From Pedobacter sp. FW305-3-2-15-E-R2A2 (lineage in GTDB: Bacteria; Bacteroidota; Bacteroidia; Sphingobacteriales; Sphingobacteriaceae): 64,000 nt of DNA. The notes below the pieces were generated by a model that was given only the letters and a program-made list of their open reading frames with translations, made no database searches and was not told the origin of the DNA. Location: assembly GCF_038446955.1 (NCBI RefSeq), contig NZ_CP151803.1, forward strand, positions 3,410,001 through 3,474,000, given 5' to 3'. A program made the translations under genes and the position numbers. Positions 17,623 through 27,300 of the stretch are shown piece after piece (the first letter of the stretch is position 1; the number at the start of each line of letters is the position of its first letter).

Positions 17623-18654
17623 TTATAAGGAAGCTCTTTTGGTATAATAAAAAGGAATTTCTATATGTCTTCTTGATTGATCATGTATCAGTTCTGCAGC
17701 TACAGCGCCCATAAATTTGAAATCGGTAGAGATGGTCGTGATGCCATCTAACAAGATCTTTTTCAATGGAGTTTCGTTGTAGGAGATGACACCTACGTTT
17801 TTGCCGATCTTATAGTTCATATCGATCATTCGTTCCAGCAAAATAACAAGGTCATCTTCCATTAAATTGATAAATACTTCTCCTTCATTGATCGGTTCGG
17901 TAGAAATATCGCTAACCACCTGATGGGAAAAGGCGTACTGCTGACAAAAACGGTGAAATCCATCCAGAATTTCATTGGGGAAATAACCGGGCTCCGGAAA
18001 AATGATCTTCAAGGTGTGGTATTTACTCAAAGGTTTCAAAGCCTGCTCCAATGCCTCATAAATATTCTTTTCAAAGTTTTCATACACTGCACCAAAATCA
18101 CCGTCAATACCAGGAATGAGTTTATCCAGTAAGATCAGTTTTGATTTCGGAATGGCATTGATGATTTCCTTTGCATATTCTTCTCCCTCCATAAAATGAG
18201 GAATGATGACGTAATGGGTATAGTCCTCCTTTTTATTGCTTAGAAAGCGCTTAAAAAGTGTCAGATCATTGTTATAGATGTAAAAATCTACAGATACATC
18301 ATCGCCCAGTGCATTGATGAAAGCATCGTATACTATTTTTTTATGGGCGCTGAGTTTATTGAACAGCAAAAATACCTTTAACTTTCTCTTTACATCGGTA
18401 CTGCTGATGTAATACCCTTTGCCTGGAACCGAGTTGATCACTCCGATAGACTTCAGGTATTTATAACCCTTTTCCGCGGTATCTCTGGAGATCTCCAGTT
18501 TATAGCTTAATTCATTTATGGATGGGAGCAGGGCCTCTTTTTTTAACTTTCCAAGCTCAACAGATTTAATGATGGCGTCTGAAAGCTGGAGGTATTTAGG
18601 CGTTGCGGAATACTCATCAACATGGATGAAATCAAAAAAAGTTTCGGTTTTCAT
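17623..18654 (-). CDS. GntR-type regulator with sugar-binding domain
   Basis: The 343-residue protein has an N-terminal winged helix of the GntR family (about residues 15-85: YLQLSDAIIKSVELGKLKK, LPSINELSYKLEISRDTAEKGY, VPGKGYYI). It is joined to a LacI/PurR-like periplasmic-binding-protein fold (KVFLLFNKLSAHKKIVYDAF, VGVISYNETPLKKILLDGITTISTDF). Such fusions are common sugar-responsive regulators in Bacteroidota. Position next to the rhaT operon makes it the likely rhamnose regulator and the likely reader of the 15-bp motif. No copy of that motif lies upstream of its own gene. Whether it represses or activates cannot be told. Confidence 0.88.
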   Translation of the reverse strand: MKTETFFDFIHVDEYSATPKYLQLSDAIIKSVELGKLKKEALLPSINELSYKLEISRDTAEKGYKYLKSIGVINSVPGKGYYISSTDVKRKLKVFLLFNKLSAHKKIVYDAFINALGDDVSVDFYIYNNDLTLFKRFLSNKKEDYTHYVIIPHFMEGEEYAKEIINAIPKSKLILLDKLIPGIDGDFGAVYENFEKNIYEALEQALKPLSKYHTLKIIFPEPGYFPNEILDGFHRFCQQYAFSHQVVSDISTEPINEGEVFINLMEDDLVILLERMIDMNYKIGKNVGVISYNETPLKKILLDGITTISTDFKFMGAVAAELIHDQSRRHIEIPFYYTKRASL

Positions 18655-18726
18655 GGCTAAAAAAAAAGCAATGTACAGATTTGCAGTAATCTTGATCTAT
18701 ATTTACCCCAATATTTTTTATAGCTA

Positions 18727-19833
18727 ATGCTGCACATTATAGGAATCATCATTTCCTTATTTCTTTCGACGCTTCTGTTTACTAAAAAAGGTAAATCTAA
18801 AGCCGACGGAATTCTGGCCATCTGGTTGTTCTTAATCGCTATTCACTTAATTTCCTACTACCTGCGGATCTCCGGAGATTTTTTTAAATTTCCTTATTTT
18901 CTTGGTCTGGAGATTCCCATGCCACTCTTTCATGGTCCTTTTCTGTATTTGTACACGGTATCGCTGACCGATACCAGGATCAGGAAATTACATTGGTTCT
19001 TTCATTTTATTCCGGTAATTCTGGGATATATGATCTTATCCCATTTTTTTCTTTTATCGTCAGCAGAGAAAATTCAGGTCTATCAAAATCAGGGAATTGG
19101 CTATACTACCCTGACCACAATCATACGGTTTGCCATCCTTTTGTCTGGTTTAAGCTATGTGGGGATGTGTTTGTTGCTATTACACCGGCATCGTAAAAAT
19201 ATACCTGAACGATTCTCTGCGCTGGAGAAGATTGATTTGAACTGGTTGACTTACCTGATCATTGGATTAGGTATCATTTGGTTGTCCGTACTCTTTGGAA
19301 ATGATATTTCTACCTTCACATTAGTGGATATATTCATTCTGTTTATCGGATATTTTGGAGTGAAACAGGTGGGCATCTTTACCAATAAAGTGCTGCCCCA
19401 GACAGCAGAAGTGGTAGAAGCGCAGGATGATCCTGATAAAATAAAATACCAGAAATCCAGTCTGGGAGAAGCCGCTTTATTAGAGATACATGGACGCTTA
19501 CAACAATTAATGAAGGAAGAAAAACTCTTCAAAGATCCTGAAATAAAATTGACTGAACTGGCCCAGCGACTAAACGTACATGCTCATGCTTTATCTCAGG
19601 TGATTAATACGATGGAGCATAGAAATTTTTACGATTACATCAACGACCAGCGGGTCGATGAGTTTAAAGCAATCGTTATTTTGCCGGAGAACCAAAGATA
19701 TACTTTACTTTTTCTGGCCTTCGAAGTAGGCTTCAACTCCAAATCTTCCTTCAACAGGAACTTTAAAAAATCTACAGGACTGGCGCCAACTCTTTATCTG
19801 AAACAGCAGAAAATACACTTACAAGACCTTTAG
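18727..19833 (+). CDS. AraC-family regulator with N-terminal membrane domain
   Basis: The 368-residue protein has six or seven hydrophobic segments in residues 1-225 (IIGIIISLFLSTLLF, GILAIWLFLIAIHLISYYL, TLVDIFILFIGYFGV). A linker and a C-terminal AraC DNA-binding domain follow (about 260-368: IKLTELAQRLNVHAHALSQVI; FEVGFNSKSSFNRNFKKSTG). Membrane-bound AraC proteins of this build are common in Pedobacter, and their signals are mostly unknown. It is divergent from the rhamnose regulator with 72 bp between starts. It lies ahead of the DUF2306 and sulfation genes, which it may control. Confidence 0.88.
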   Translation: MLHIIGIIISLFLSTLLFTKKGKSKADGILAIWLFLIAIHLISYYLRISGDFFKFPYFLGLEIPMPLFHGPFLYLYTVSLTDTRIRKLHWFFHFIPVILGYMILSHFFLLSSAEKIQVYQNQGIGYTTLTTIIRFAILLSGLSYVGMCLLLLHRHRKNIPERFSALEKIDLNWLTYLIIGLGIIWLSVLFGNDISTFTLVDIFILFIGYFGVKQVGIFTNKVLPQTAEVVEAQDDPDKIKYQKSSLGEAALLEIHGRLQQLMKEEKLFKDPEIKLTELAQRLNVHAHALSQVINTMEHRNFYDYINDQRVDEFKAIVILPENQRYTLLFLAFEVGFNSKSSFNRNFKKSTGLAPTLYLKQQKIHLQDL

Positions 19834-19922
19834 CTAATTCACAAATGTGTATCACCTTATAGGGTGGAGCGCTTTGTAACGCAACGGAGGACATCTTTAC
19901 AGGGATTTAATCAGGTATTGAA

Positions 19923-20525
19923 ATGAGAAAAAAGATTTTATGGGTTTTATTCGCGGTTTTGTCCGTAGTTTTTGGATTGTATCCAGTCAAGTATTTTCTG
20001 ATCACCAGAAAACCGGAGGTGATTGGAGCAAAGCCGGATTTCCTGATGGTGCATGTCCTCTGGGACTATGTATTTTATACCCATATCATTCTTGGCGGAA
20101 TTGCCTTGTTGATTGGCTGGATCCAATTCCATTCAAAACATCGAAATCAACACCTGATGCTGCACCGGAAAATAGGGAAAGTGTACGTAGTATCGGTGTT
20201 ATTAAGTGCGGTTTCAAGTCTTTATATCGCGATGTTTGTCGTGGGAGGCTTTTGGTCGGCTTTCGGCTTTATCTGTCTCGGAATCATCTGGTTTTATACG
20301 ACACTCAGGGCTTACCTGAGCATCAGGAATAGAAATCTGGAACAACATCGGAGAATGATGATCTATAGCTATGCACTTTGCTTTGCAGCAGTCACGCTAA
20401 GATTGTGGTTACCGCTGCTGATAGTCGTCATTGGCGATTATACAACCGCTTATATGATAGTGGCCTGGTGGGCCTGGATTCCAAATTTGATCGTTGCTTT
20501 TTTCCTGGCAAGGCGGGTAAATTAA
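19923..20525 (+). CDS. DUF2306 family membrane protein
   Basis: This 200-residue integral membrane protein has about six helices. The conserved histidines fit DUF2306: YTHIILGGIALLIGWIQF, LHRKIGKVYV and LEQHRRMMIYSYALCFAAVTLR. The family has no settled function; the paired His residues inside helices suggest a cofactor-binding site, possibly haem, but that is inference. It follows the AraC gene by 89 bp and precedes the chrA-like gene by 66 bp. Confidence 0.75.
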   Translation: MRKKILWVLFAVLSVVFGLYPVKYFLITRKPEVIGAKPDFLMVHVLWDYVFYTHIILGGIALLIGWIQFHSKHRNQHLMLHRKIGKVYVVSVLLSAVSSLYIAMFVVGGFWSAFGFICLGIIWFYTTLRAYLSIRNRNLEQHRRMMIYSYALCFAAVTLRLWLPLLIVVIGDYTTAYMIVAWWAWIPNLIVAFFLARRVN

Positions 20526-20591
20526 AACTGAGCAGGAGGAGCGCATTCAATTAGATGAAAAAGAGTATTTTGGCATCTTAAAGGAAATAAA

Positions 20592-21824
20592 ATGAATACC
20601 CTTAACGATCCGATAGAGAAGCCTAACGTTTTAACTTATCTTTTCTTTACTTTCCTGAAAATCGGATGTGTTTCCTTTGGGGGCCACATGGCTTTAATCG
20701 CTGTGGTTGAGAAAGAAATGATAGAGAAAGATGGACGTATCAGTCGCGAGGAACTTTTAAATGCGGTAAGCATAGCCAGTTTATTGCCCAGACCTTTAGC
20801 AGTCAACGTGGTGGCCTATATCGGTTATCACCTGCAGCGTAAATCCGGACTTGCAGTGAGCATGCTGGGCGTATTACTACCGGCATGTATGCTAATGTAT
20901 GTGCTTTCCTGGTGTTATTTCAACTATATCCATGTAAAAGGCCTATCGGGTATTATGGTCTATACCGTAGCCGCAGTAAGTGCCATTATACTGAGCACAG
21001 GCTTAAATATCTTCTTAAAGGAAGTAAAGGGCAACTATAGCAAATTGGCTTTATGCCTGCTTTCTATAGCGCTGCTTTCTTTTGTAAAAGGATATTTCAT
21101 TATTCTGCTGTTGATGTTGATTGGAGGGCTAAGCGGGATCGCATTTAAGCTTGGACAGGGCAACTCAATGGCAGTTGATCCCGGTTTTAAATGGAAGAAA
21201 TTAAATCTTGGTGCCAAAGCAGGCCTAACTGCACTTGCGCTTTTGTACCTGTCTTTTATCTCGGGTATTTACAAATTTGGAGACCAGATTCTGGTAAAGA
21301 TCATTGCGGTGTTTTCCGGCGTTAGCTTATCTCTTTTTGGAGGAGGCTATGTCATGATCCCGATCATGCAATCTCTTTTTGTTACAGAATTAAAGTGGCT
21401 AAGCAATCAGGAATTTATAGACAGTATCGCCTTTAGTCAGCTTACTCCGGGACCGATCCTGGTGAGCGCCTTTTTTACAGGATATAAACTGGCAGGCATT
21501 GCCGGAGCATTATTGGCAACTACCGCCATCTTTTTACCGTCGGCTATTCTGATGATCATTGCTGCGAAGATATTCAAGGAAAATGTAGATTCTTTGCTGA
21601 TGAAAAATGCATTGGCAGGTATCAAACCGGTGGTGGTTGGGATGATCCTCGTCTCGGCCATCAAGCTATTCCTTTCTGTGGCCTATACACCACTGAGCAT
21701 TGTCTTATCTCTGGCTGCTTTTATATTAAGTTTCCGGTTTAAATTTAATCCGGTATACTTAATCCTGATGGCCTTGATGCTGGGAGTATTGCTTCATTTT
21801 CATACAAATTTTAAAACCATCTAA
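20592..21824 (+). CDS. chrA: ChrA-type chromate/anion transporter
   Basis: The 410-residue membrane protein has two homologous CHR domains (a long-chain ChrA). The N-terminal domain shows FGGHMALIAVVEKEM and ASLLPRPLAVNVVAYIGY. The C-terminal domain shows FGGGYVMIPIMQ and AFSQLTPGPILVSAFFTGY. Known ChrA proteins export chromate, a structural analogue of sulfate, by proton exchange. Here the next gene starts 6 bp downstream and encodes a sulfotransferase, then cysQ, so a role in moving sulfate or another oxyanion for sulfation should be considered. That alternative is inference from context. Confidence 0.85.
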   Translation: MNTLNDPIEKPNVLTYLFFTFLKIGCVSFGGHMALIAVVEKEMIEKDGRISREELLNAVSIASLLPRPLAVNVVAYIGYHLQRKSGLAVSMLGVLLPACMLMYVLSWCYFNYIHVKGLSGIMVYTVAAVSAIILSTGLNIFLKEVKGNYSKLALCLLSIALLSFVKGYFIILLLMLIGGLSGIAFKLGQGNSMAVDPGFKWKKLNLGAKAGLTALALLYLSFISGIYKFGDQILVKIIAVFSGVSLSLFGGGYVMIPIMQSLFVTELKWLSNQEFIDSIAFSQLTPGPILVSAFFTGYKLAGIAGALLATTAIFLPSAILMIIAAKIFKENVDSLLMKNALAGIKPVVVGMILVSAIKLFLSVAYTPLSIVLSLAAFILSFRFKFNPVYLILMALMLGVLLHFHTNFKTI

Positions 21825-21830
21825 AACCAT

Positions 21831-22838
21831 ATGTTAAATAATGGAATACAAATCATAGGAACCCAAAGGTCGGGATCTAATCTGTTAAGGGTGATTCTGG
21901 ATCAGTCTGCGGAGATTGCCTCACCGCATCCACCGCATATCCTCGTTACTTTTATGCCACTGTTGGATTCCTATGGAACCTTAGACGCCCTTGCTTACCG
22001 CAGGCTGGTAAAAGATGTGGTCGCTTATGTCCATGTCAATCCGGTACCCTGGGATGGAGTGGTTCTGGATGAAGAACAGCTTTTTGATCAGTCTGAGACT
22101 TACCATTTATTTACTTTAAACAGGTTGATTTATGAACAGGCAGCCATCGCTAAAAATGCAAGATACTGGTGTTGTAAAAGCATGTCCAATGTACATTATG
22201 CAACAGAGATGGAGGCTTTTGGACTTCGTCCGAAATATATTTTTCTGTATAGAGACGGCAGGGATGTAGCCTGTTCTTTTAAAAAAGCCATTGTGGGGGA
22301 GAAACACATTTATCACCTTGCACAGCAATGGAAGAAAGACCAGGAAGCTTGTATCCGCTTAAGGGAAATTTTGCCGGCTGATCGTTTCTTTTCGCTCAAT
22401 TATGAAAGCCTGATTACCACACCTGAAGCAGAGATCCGCAAACTTTGTCTGTTTCTGGACATTGAATACCAGTCGGACATGTTACAGTTTCACGATTCCA
22501 AAACCTCAAAGCAGACTGCCGCAGCTGGCGAGATGTGGAGTAACCTGGAAAAGCCCATTATCAGTAACAATACCGGGAAGTTCTTAAAAGAATTTAAAGG
22601 AGACGATCTCAATATTTTTGAGCTCGTTGCCGGAGCAGTACTAACCGCACTCCATTATGAAAGGTTCGCTCCGCAAGCAGACCCCGGCCTAATTGCGGAG
22701 GATCGCCTGAACGAATATGACAGAGAAAATGGCATTTTAAAGCAGGAAGCGCTGGCCATGGCCAGAGCAAGTGACCTGGAAAACAGGGCGCCTCAATTAG
22801 AAATCCTCAAAGAAATAAAATCAAGAAAAGTATCATAG
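21831..22838 (+). CDS. PAPS-dependent sulfotransferase
   Basis: It is predicted to transfer a sulfuryl group from PAPS to an unknown acceptor. The 335-residue protein begins with the 5'-phosphosulfate loop IIGTQRSGSNLLRVIL (about residues 8-23). The 3'-phosphate-binding region is KYIFLYRDGRDVACSF, with the conserved Arg and Ser, and LNYESLITTPEAEIRKL follows the usual order of the fold. No signal peptide is visible, so it should act in the cytoplasm. It starts 6 bp after chrA and ends 10 bp before cysQ, which removes the PAP product. The acceptor could be a lipid, a small molecule or a protein. Confidence 0.87.
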   Translation: MLNNGIQIIGTQRSGSNLLRVILDQSAEIASPHPPHILVTFMPLLDSYGTLDALAYRRLVKDVVAYVHVNPVPWDGVVLDEEQLFDQSETYHLFTLNRLIYEQAAIAKNARYWCCKSMSNVHYATEMEAFGLRPKYIFLYRDGRDVACSFKKAIVGEKHIYHLAQQWKKDQEACIRLREILPADRFFSLNYESLITTPEAEIRKLCLFLDIEYQSDMLQFHDSKTSKQTAAAGEMWSNLEKPIISNNTGKFLKEFKGDDLNIFELVAGAVLTALHYERFAPQADPGLIAEDRLNEYDRENGILKQEALAMARASDLENRAPQLEILKEIKSRKVS

Positions 22839-22848
22839 ATTTGATCAA

Positions 22849-23613
22849 ATGAATAAGATAAACATAGCACCAATATTAGATATCGCGGTCGAGGCAGGTC
22901 AGGGAATTTTGAAAGTTTACCATGATCCTGCACAGGATTTCCGGATTACTTCAAAAAAAGACAATTCTCCTTTAACCGCTGCAGATCAGGTTGCACATGA
23001 GATCATCATGAAAGGATTGACCAGCCTGCATCCGGACATTCCGGTATTGTCCGAAGAAGGAGCAGATATTCCTTATGAAATTAGAAAAGACTGGCCGGTT
23101 TACTGGTGCGTAGATCCCCTGGACGGAACAAAGGAGTTTATTAGCCGCAATGGAGAGTTTACCGTAAACATTGCTTTGATGGTCAATAATGAACCGGTGA
23201 TGGGCGTGATCTATAGTCCGGTATTAAATGTGATTTATTATGGAAGTCTGGAGGAGGGGAGTTTTAAAATGATACCTGGAGCAGATCCAGAACGTATTTT
23301 TGTGAGCAAGGAAACCAGCAACTGGAAGGCGATAGGCAGTCGTTCCCATGCGGACCCGGAGGAAGAGGAAGTACTGAAGGAATTCCCGGTAACGGATAAG
23401 CTTTCTATCGGAAGTTCCCTGAAATTTTGCTTCATTGCCGAAGGTAAAGCGCATATTTATTATAGAAAAGGACCCACCATGGAATGGGATACTGCTGCCG
23501 GACAAGCCATCGCAGTCAGTGCCGGAGCCATCATGCTGAACAATTTAAAAGAGAAGTTCTGTTACAATAAACCTGCTCTTTTAAATCCAGGATTCTTTTG
23601 TTACCGCAGCTAG
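22849..23613 (+). CDS. cysQ: 3'(2'),5'-bisphosphate nucleotidase CysQ
   Basis: It hydrolyses PAP to AMP and so clears the inhibitory by-product of sulfotransfer. The 254-residue protein is an inositol-monophosphatase-fold enzyme with the magnesium site in LSEEGADIPYE and the signature WCVDPLDGTKEFISRNGEFTV. The second motif EWDTAAGQAIAVSAG completes the active site. It is 10 bp after the sulfotransferase. Its stop codon overlaps that of the convergent cysC at CTAG (23610-23613). Confidence 0.95.
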   Translation: MNKINIAPILDIAVEAGQGILKVYHDPAQDFRITSKKDNSPLTAADQVAHEIIMKGLTSLHPDIPVLSEEGADIPYEIRKDWPVYWCVDPLDGTKEFISRNGEFTVNIALMVNNEPVMGVIYSPVLNVIYYGSLEEGSFKMIPGADPERIFVSKETSNWKAIGSRSHADPEEEEVLKEFPVTDKLSIGSSLKFCFIAEGKAHIYYRKGPTMEWDTAAGQAIAVSAGAIMLNNLKEKFCYNKPALLNPGFFCYRS

Positions 23614-24167
23614 ATCAATTGCAGATTGGTGATTCTTGAACTTACAGCAGCATATAAATGATCGCAGCATTGTTGCGCCGTCTGATCTTCAGTAAGTAAT
23701 ACGAGGTCTGCATTTTCTGGTTTTTCAAAAGCGGAGCTGACCCCTGTGAAATTCTTAATGGTGTTGTTCCCGGCCATTTTATAAAGCCCTTTTACATCCC
23801 TTTCCTGACAAACAGCGAGTGGACAATCTATAAAAACTTCAAAATACATTTCTCCCAGTATTTCCCTGGCTATTGCCCGGTGCGCATTTAAAGGAGTAAT
23901 AAAGGAACAGATCACAACGACACCTTTAGCAGCCATAATTCTGGCAGTTTCAGCGGCTCTTCTGATGTTTTCTGCACGGTCTTCCATGCTGAAACCAAGG
24001 TTTTTATTTAAACCTTTCCTCAGTTCATCACCATCCAGCTGTATGGAAAAGATGTTTTCTGTTTGAAACTGGGCTTCCAGTAAATTTGAGATGGTGCTTT
24101 TTCCTGCTCCGGACAACCCGAGCATCCAGATGACCGTTCCTTTTGGTGTCGTTAATTTCATTAGCAC
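23610..24167 (-). CDS. cysC: Adenylylsulfate kinase
   Basis: It phosphorylates APS at the 3' position to make PAPS, the donor for sulfotransferases. The 185-residue protein has the Walker A loop GLSGAGKST (about residues 17-25). The APS-site segment LDGDELRKGLNKNLGFSMEDR and the lid region GLYKMAGNNTIKNFTGVSS are typical. It converges on cysQ with a 4-bp overlap. No cysDN sulfate adenylyltransferase is in the window. A second ATG (codon 3) could be the true start. Confidence 0.95.
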   Translation of the reverse strand: MLMKLTTPKGTVIWMLGLSGAGKSTISNLLEAQFQTENIFSIQLDGDELRKGLNKNLGFSMEDRAENIRRAAETARIMAAKGVVVICSFITPLNAHRAIAREILGEMYFEVFIDCPLAVCQERDVKGLYKMAGNNTIKNFTGVSSAFEKPENADLVLLTEDQTAQQCCDHLYAAVSSRITNLQLI

Positions 24168-24321
24168 TAATTTAGGTGTTTAATCCGGAATTGGGCTAAA
24201 CTTCATCAGGTGAATTCGAATTTTCAGTTCTTCTGATGTCCTCCTGTTCCCGGGATGGCCGGCAGATGCTCAAAGAAGAAGATGGTGTGTTACTTATAGT
24301 GCTAATTGTCAATTTAATAGC

Positions 24322-24356
24322 AAAATAGATCTGCAGTAATACTACAGATCTATTTT
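24322..24356 (-). terminator. Hairpin terminator after the RND efflux operon
   Basis: AAAATAGATCTG and CAGATCTATTTT form a 12-bp perfect stem, with a further AGTA/TACT inside the loop. It lies 12 bp beyond the stop of the efflux ORF. The following T-run is short, so it may also act as a general transcription barrier toward cysC. Confidence 0.6.
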
Positions 24357-24368
24357 AGTTAATACAGG

Positions 24369-27300
24369 CTATTTCCAGCCGCCTCCCAGCGCCTTGTATA
24401 AAGAAAGCTGGTTGAGCACCTGATGCTTCTTAGCCTGAACTTCGTTCATCTCCGCGTCTAAAACATCTCTTTGGCTCGTGATGATGTCCAGGTAAGTCAC
24501 CCTTCCGGTTAAGAAAAGAATATTTGCTGCTTTAACAGCTGCATTTAAAGCCTTCACTTCATCAGAAATGTGAATTCTTTTTTGGTTAATGAATGCCTGT
24601 GATTTCAAAGCATCCTGTACTTCGTTGTAAGCCTTCAGGACGATCTTCTCATAGTTTTGGAAGGCAATACCATACGCCGCAACATAGCTTTCATACTCCG
24701 CCCGGATGCGATGCTGATTGAAAATTGGTCCTGTTAAACCACCAACCAAACCGTAAGCCAAAGCGGTTTGAGGCTGGAAGAGTTTGGTCAGGTCAAAGGA
24801 TTGCAATCCGATCTGTGGTGCGAGTACAATAGCCGGTAAAAATGCAGCACTGGCGGCTTTACCTTCTTTCTGTGAGGCAATCAATTCCAGTCCTGCCTGC
24901 CGGATGTCTGGCCTCAGGGCGATCATTTGTAAAGGGGTTCCCTCATCTAAAGTTCTTATAGAAATGAATGGCTCAAGTCCTTTTTCTGTCAGTGGAATAG
25001 GGGCGTCAAATCTTCCGGTTAAGAAGTTTAAATGGTGTCGCATCAGGCTCTGCTGCTGCAAGACTTCCTGCTCTTTTGCCTTTGAATTGGCGAGAACTGC
25101 TTTAAACTGCTGAACACCCAATTCTGTTGCCATACCTGCTTCTTTTTGAACTTCGATCAGCTGAAGTCCTTTCTGTTGCAGGTCGATATTTCTGTTTAAG
25201 ATTTTAAGCTCTTCATCCAGTGTCAGTAATTCAAAATAGGCCGTTGCAACGCTACTGACCAATTCCGTTTGAACCAGCTTTTGTCCTTCATAAGAAGCCA
25301 GGAATTTATTCAGTGCAGCCTGTTTCTTGTTTTTAAGCTTACCCCATAAATCCAGTTCCCAGGAAGTTCTGATACCCACAAAATAATCCGGAACAGGGTT
25401 CGGCAAGCGTTCATTGTCCTTCAGATTTCCGGAGAAATTAGTGTCATAATTTCCAATCCCATCAACCGTATAAAAACCGTACCTGCGTAAACCTGCCTCC
25501 ACAGCAAGGTCTAAATTCGGCAGCATTGCGCCTTTACGCATGCGTAAATTAGCTTTGGCCATTTCAATATGATGCAAAGCCTGTTTCATATCCGTGTTGT
25601 TGGCCAGGGCGGTATCGATCAAGGAAATCAGGTGTTCGTCTTTAAAGAATTCCTTCCACTGAGTATTGGCAATGGTTACAGTGTCAGTCTTTTGTCCATA
25701 AGAGGAAGGTGCATTTCGGTGTTCATGTTTAGGAAGCTCTTTCTTCAGGTTACAACTGCTGATCAGCAGGATACCAGCAATCACTGCTGCCGCCTTTGTT
25801 GTGATATTTACCTTCTTTTTCATTAACGAAGAGAAGAGTACATAAAGACCAGGGATCACAATTACACCAACTATTGTTCCGATAATCATTCCACCTACAG
25901 CTGCTGTCCCGATAGAACGGTTACCCAATGCACCGGCACCGCTGGCAATCATTAAAGGAACAAGTCCGGCGGCAAAAGCAAAGGAGGTCATTAATATTGG
26001 ACGTAAACGGGCTACGGAACCCTCAATTGCGGCTTGTAAAAAGCCCATACCTTCCTGTTGTTTGATAATTGCATATTCCACGATAAGGATGGCGTTCTTT
26101 CCAAGCAGACCAATGAGCATGACCAGTGCAACCTGTGCGTAAATGTTGTTTTCCAGGCCAAACATCCATAAGAACAGGAAGGCTCCGAAAATACCGGCAG
26201 GTAAAGAAAGCAATACCGGGAGTGGTAACAAAAAGCTTTCATACTGTGCAGCCAGGATCAGGTATACAAAAAGCAAACATAAGGCAAAGATATACAGTGC
26301 CTGATTTCCGGAGAGGATTTGCTCGCGTGTCATACCTGACCATTCGATTTCATAGCCTGCAGGTAGTTTCTTAGCCACTTTTTCAACGGCTTCAATCGCC
26401 TGTCCGCTACTGAAACCGGCGGTAGCTTCTCCATTGAGCATGGCGGAAGAAAACATGTTATAGCGTGTAATCTGCTCCGGACCATACACACGTTCCATGG
26501 TAATGAAAGTTGAAAAAGGAAAGATCTCTTCTTTATCATTTTTGATAAAAAGATTCAATACGTCCTCCGGTTTTTCCCGGTAATTTGGACCAGCCTGTAC
26601 CATTACTTTATACATTTGTCCGTAACGGATAAAGTTAGTCGCGTAAAAACTCCCCATTAAAGTCTGAAGCGTGTTCATGGCATTTTCAACGCTGATTCCT
26701 TTTTTTGCAGCGAGGTCATGATCTACCTTGATGAGGTATTGCGGAAAGCTCACATCGAAGGTGGTAAAAACATTCCCAATCTCCGGTGTGGCTTTTAAAT
26801 CTTCCATGAACTTTTTCATCACCTCTGAGGTCTTGTTGAGGTCGTCGGTCCCTGTTTTATCTAAGAGACGCAGTTCAAAGCCGGAAGAGTTACCAAAGCC
26901 AGGTACCGTTGGCGGAGGGAAAAACTCTATTTCCGCGTCCATGATATGTGCAGTCGCCTTTTTCAGGTTCCCGATCATTTCAGTTACGGATTCTTTTCTT
27001 TTGTCCCAGGCCACGAGATTGATCATTCCCATCCCGTAGGAAGCGCCCGAAACTTCGTTCACGATACTATATCCCGCGAGGGTGGAAACCGTTTCTACCG
27101 CTTTCATCTTGCGGCTAATCGCATCAATTTCATTGAGTACACTTTCCGTTCTGTCTACCGTTGCCCCGGGAGGTGTCGTTACATTCACATAGATCATTCC
27201 CTGATCTTCGGTTGGAATAAAGCCAGAGGGCAGGATACTGCTCATTCCCCAGGTGGTGACAAAAAAGACGATGAGCAAGCCGAAAGTGAGTATTCTTCTT

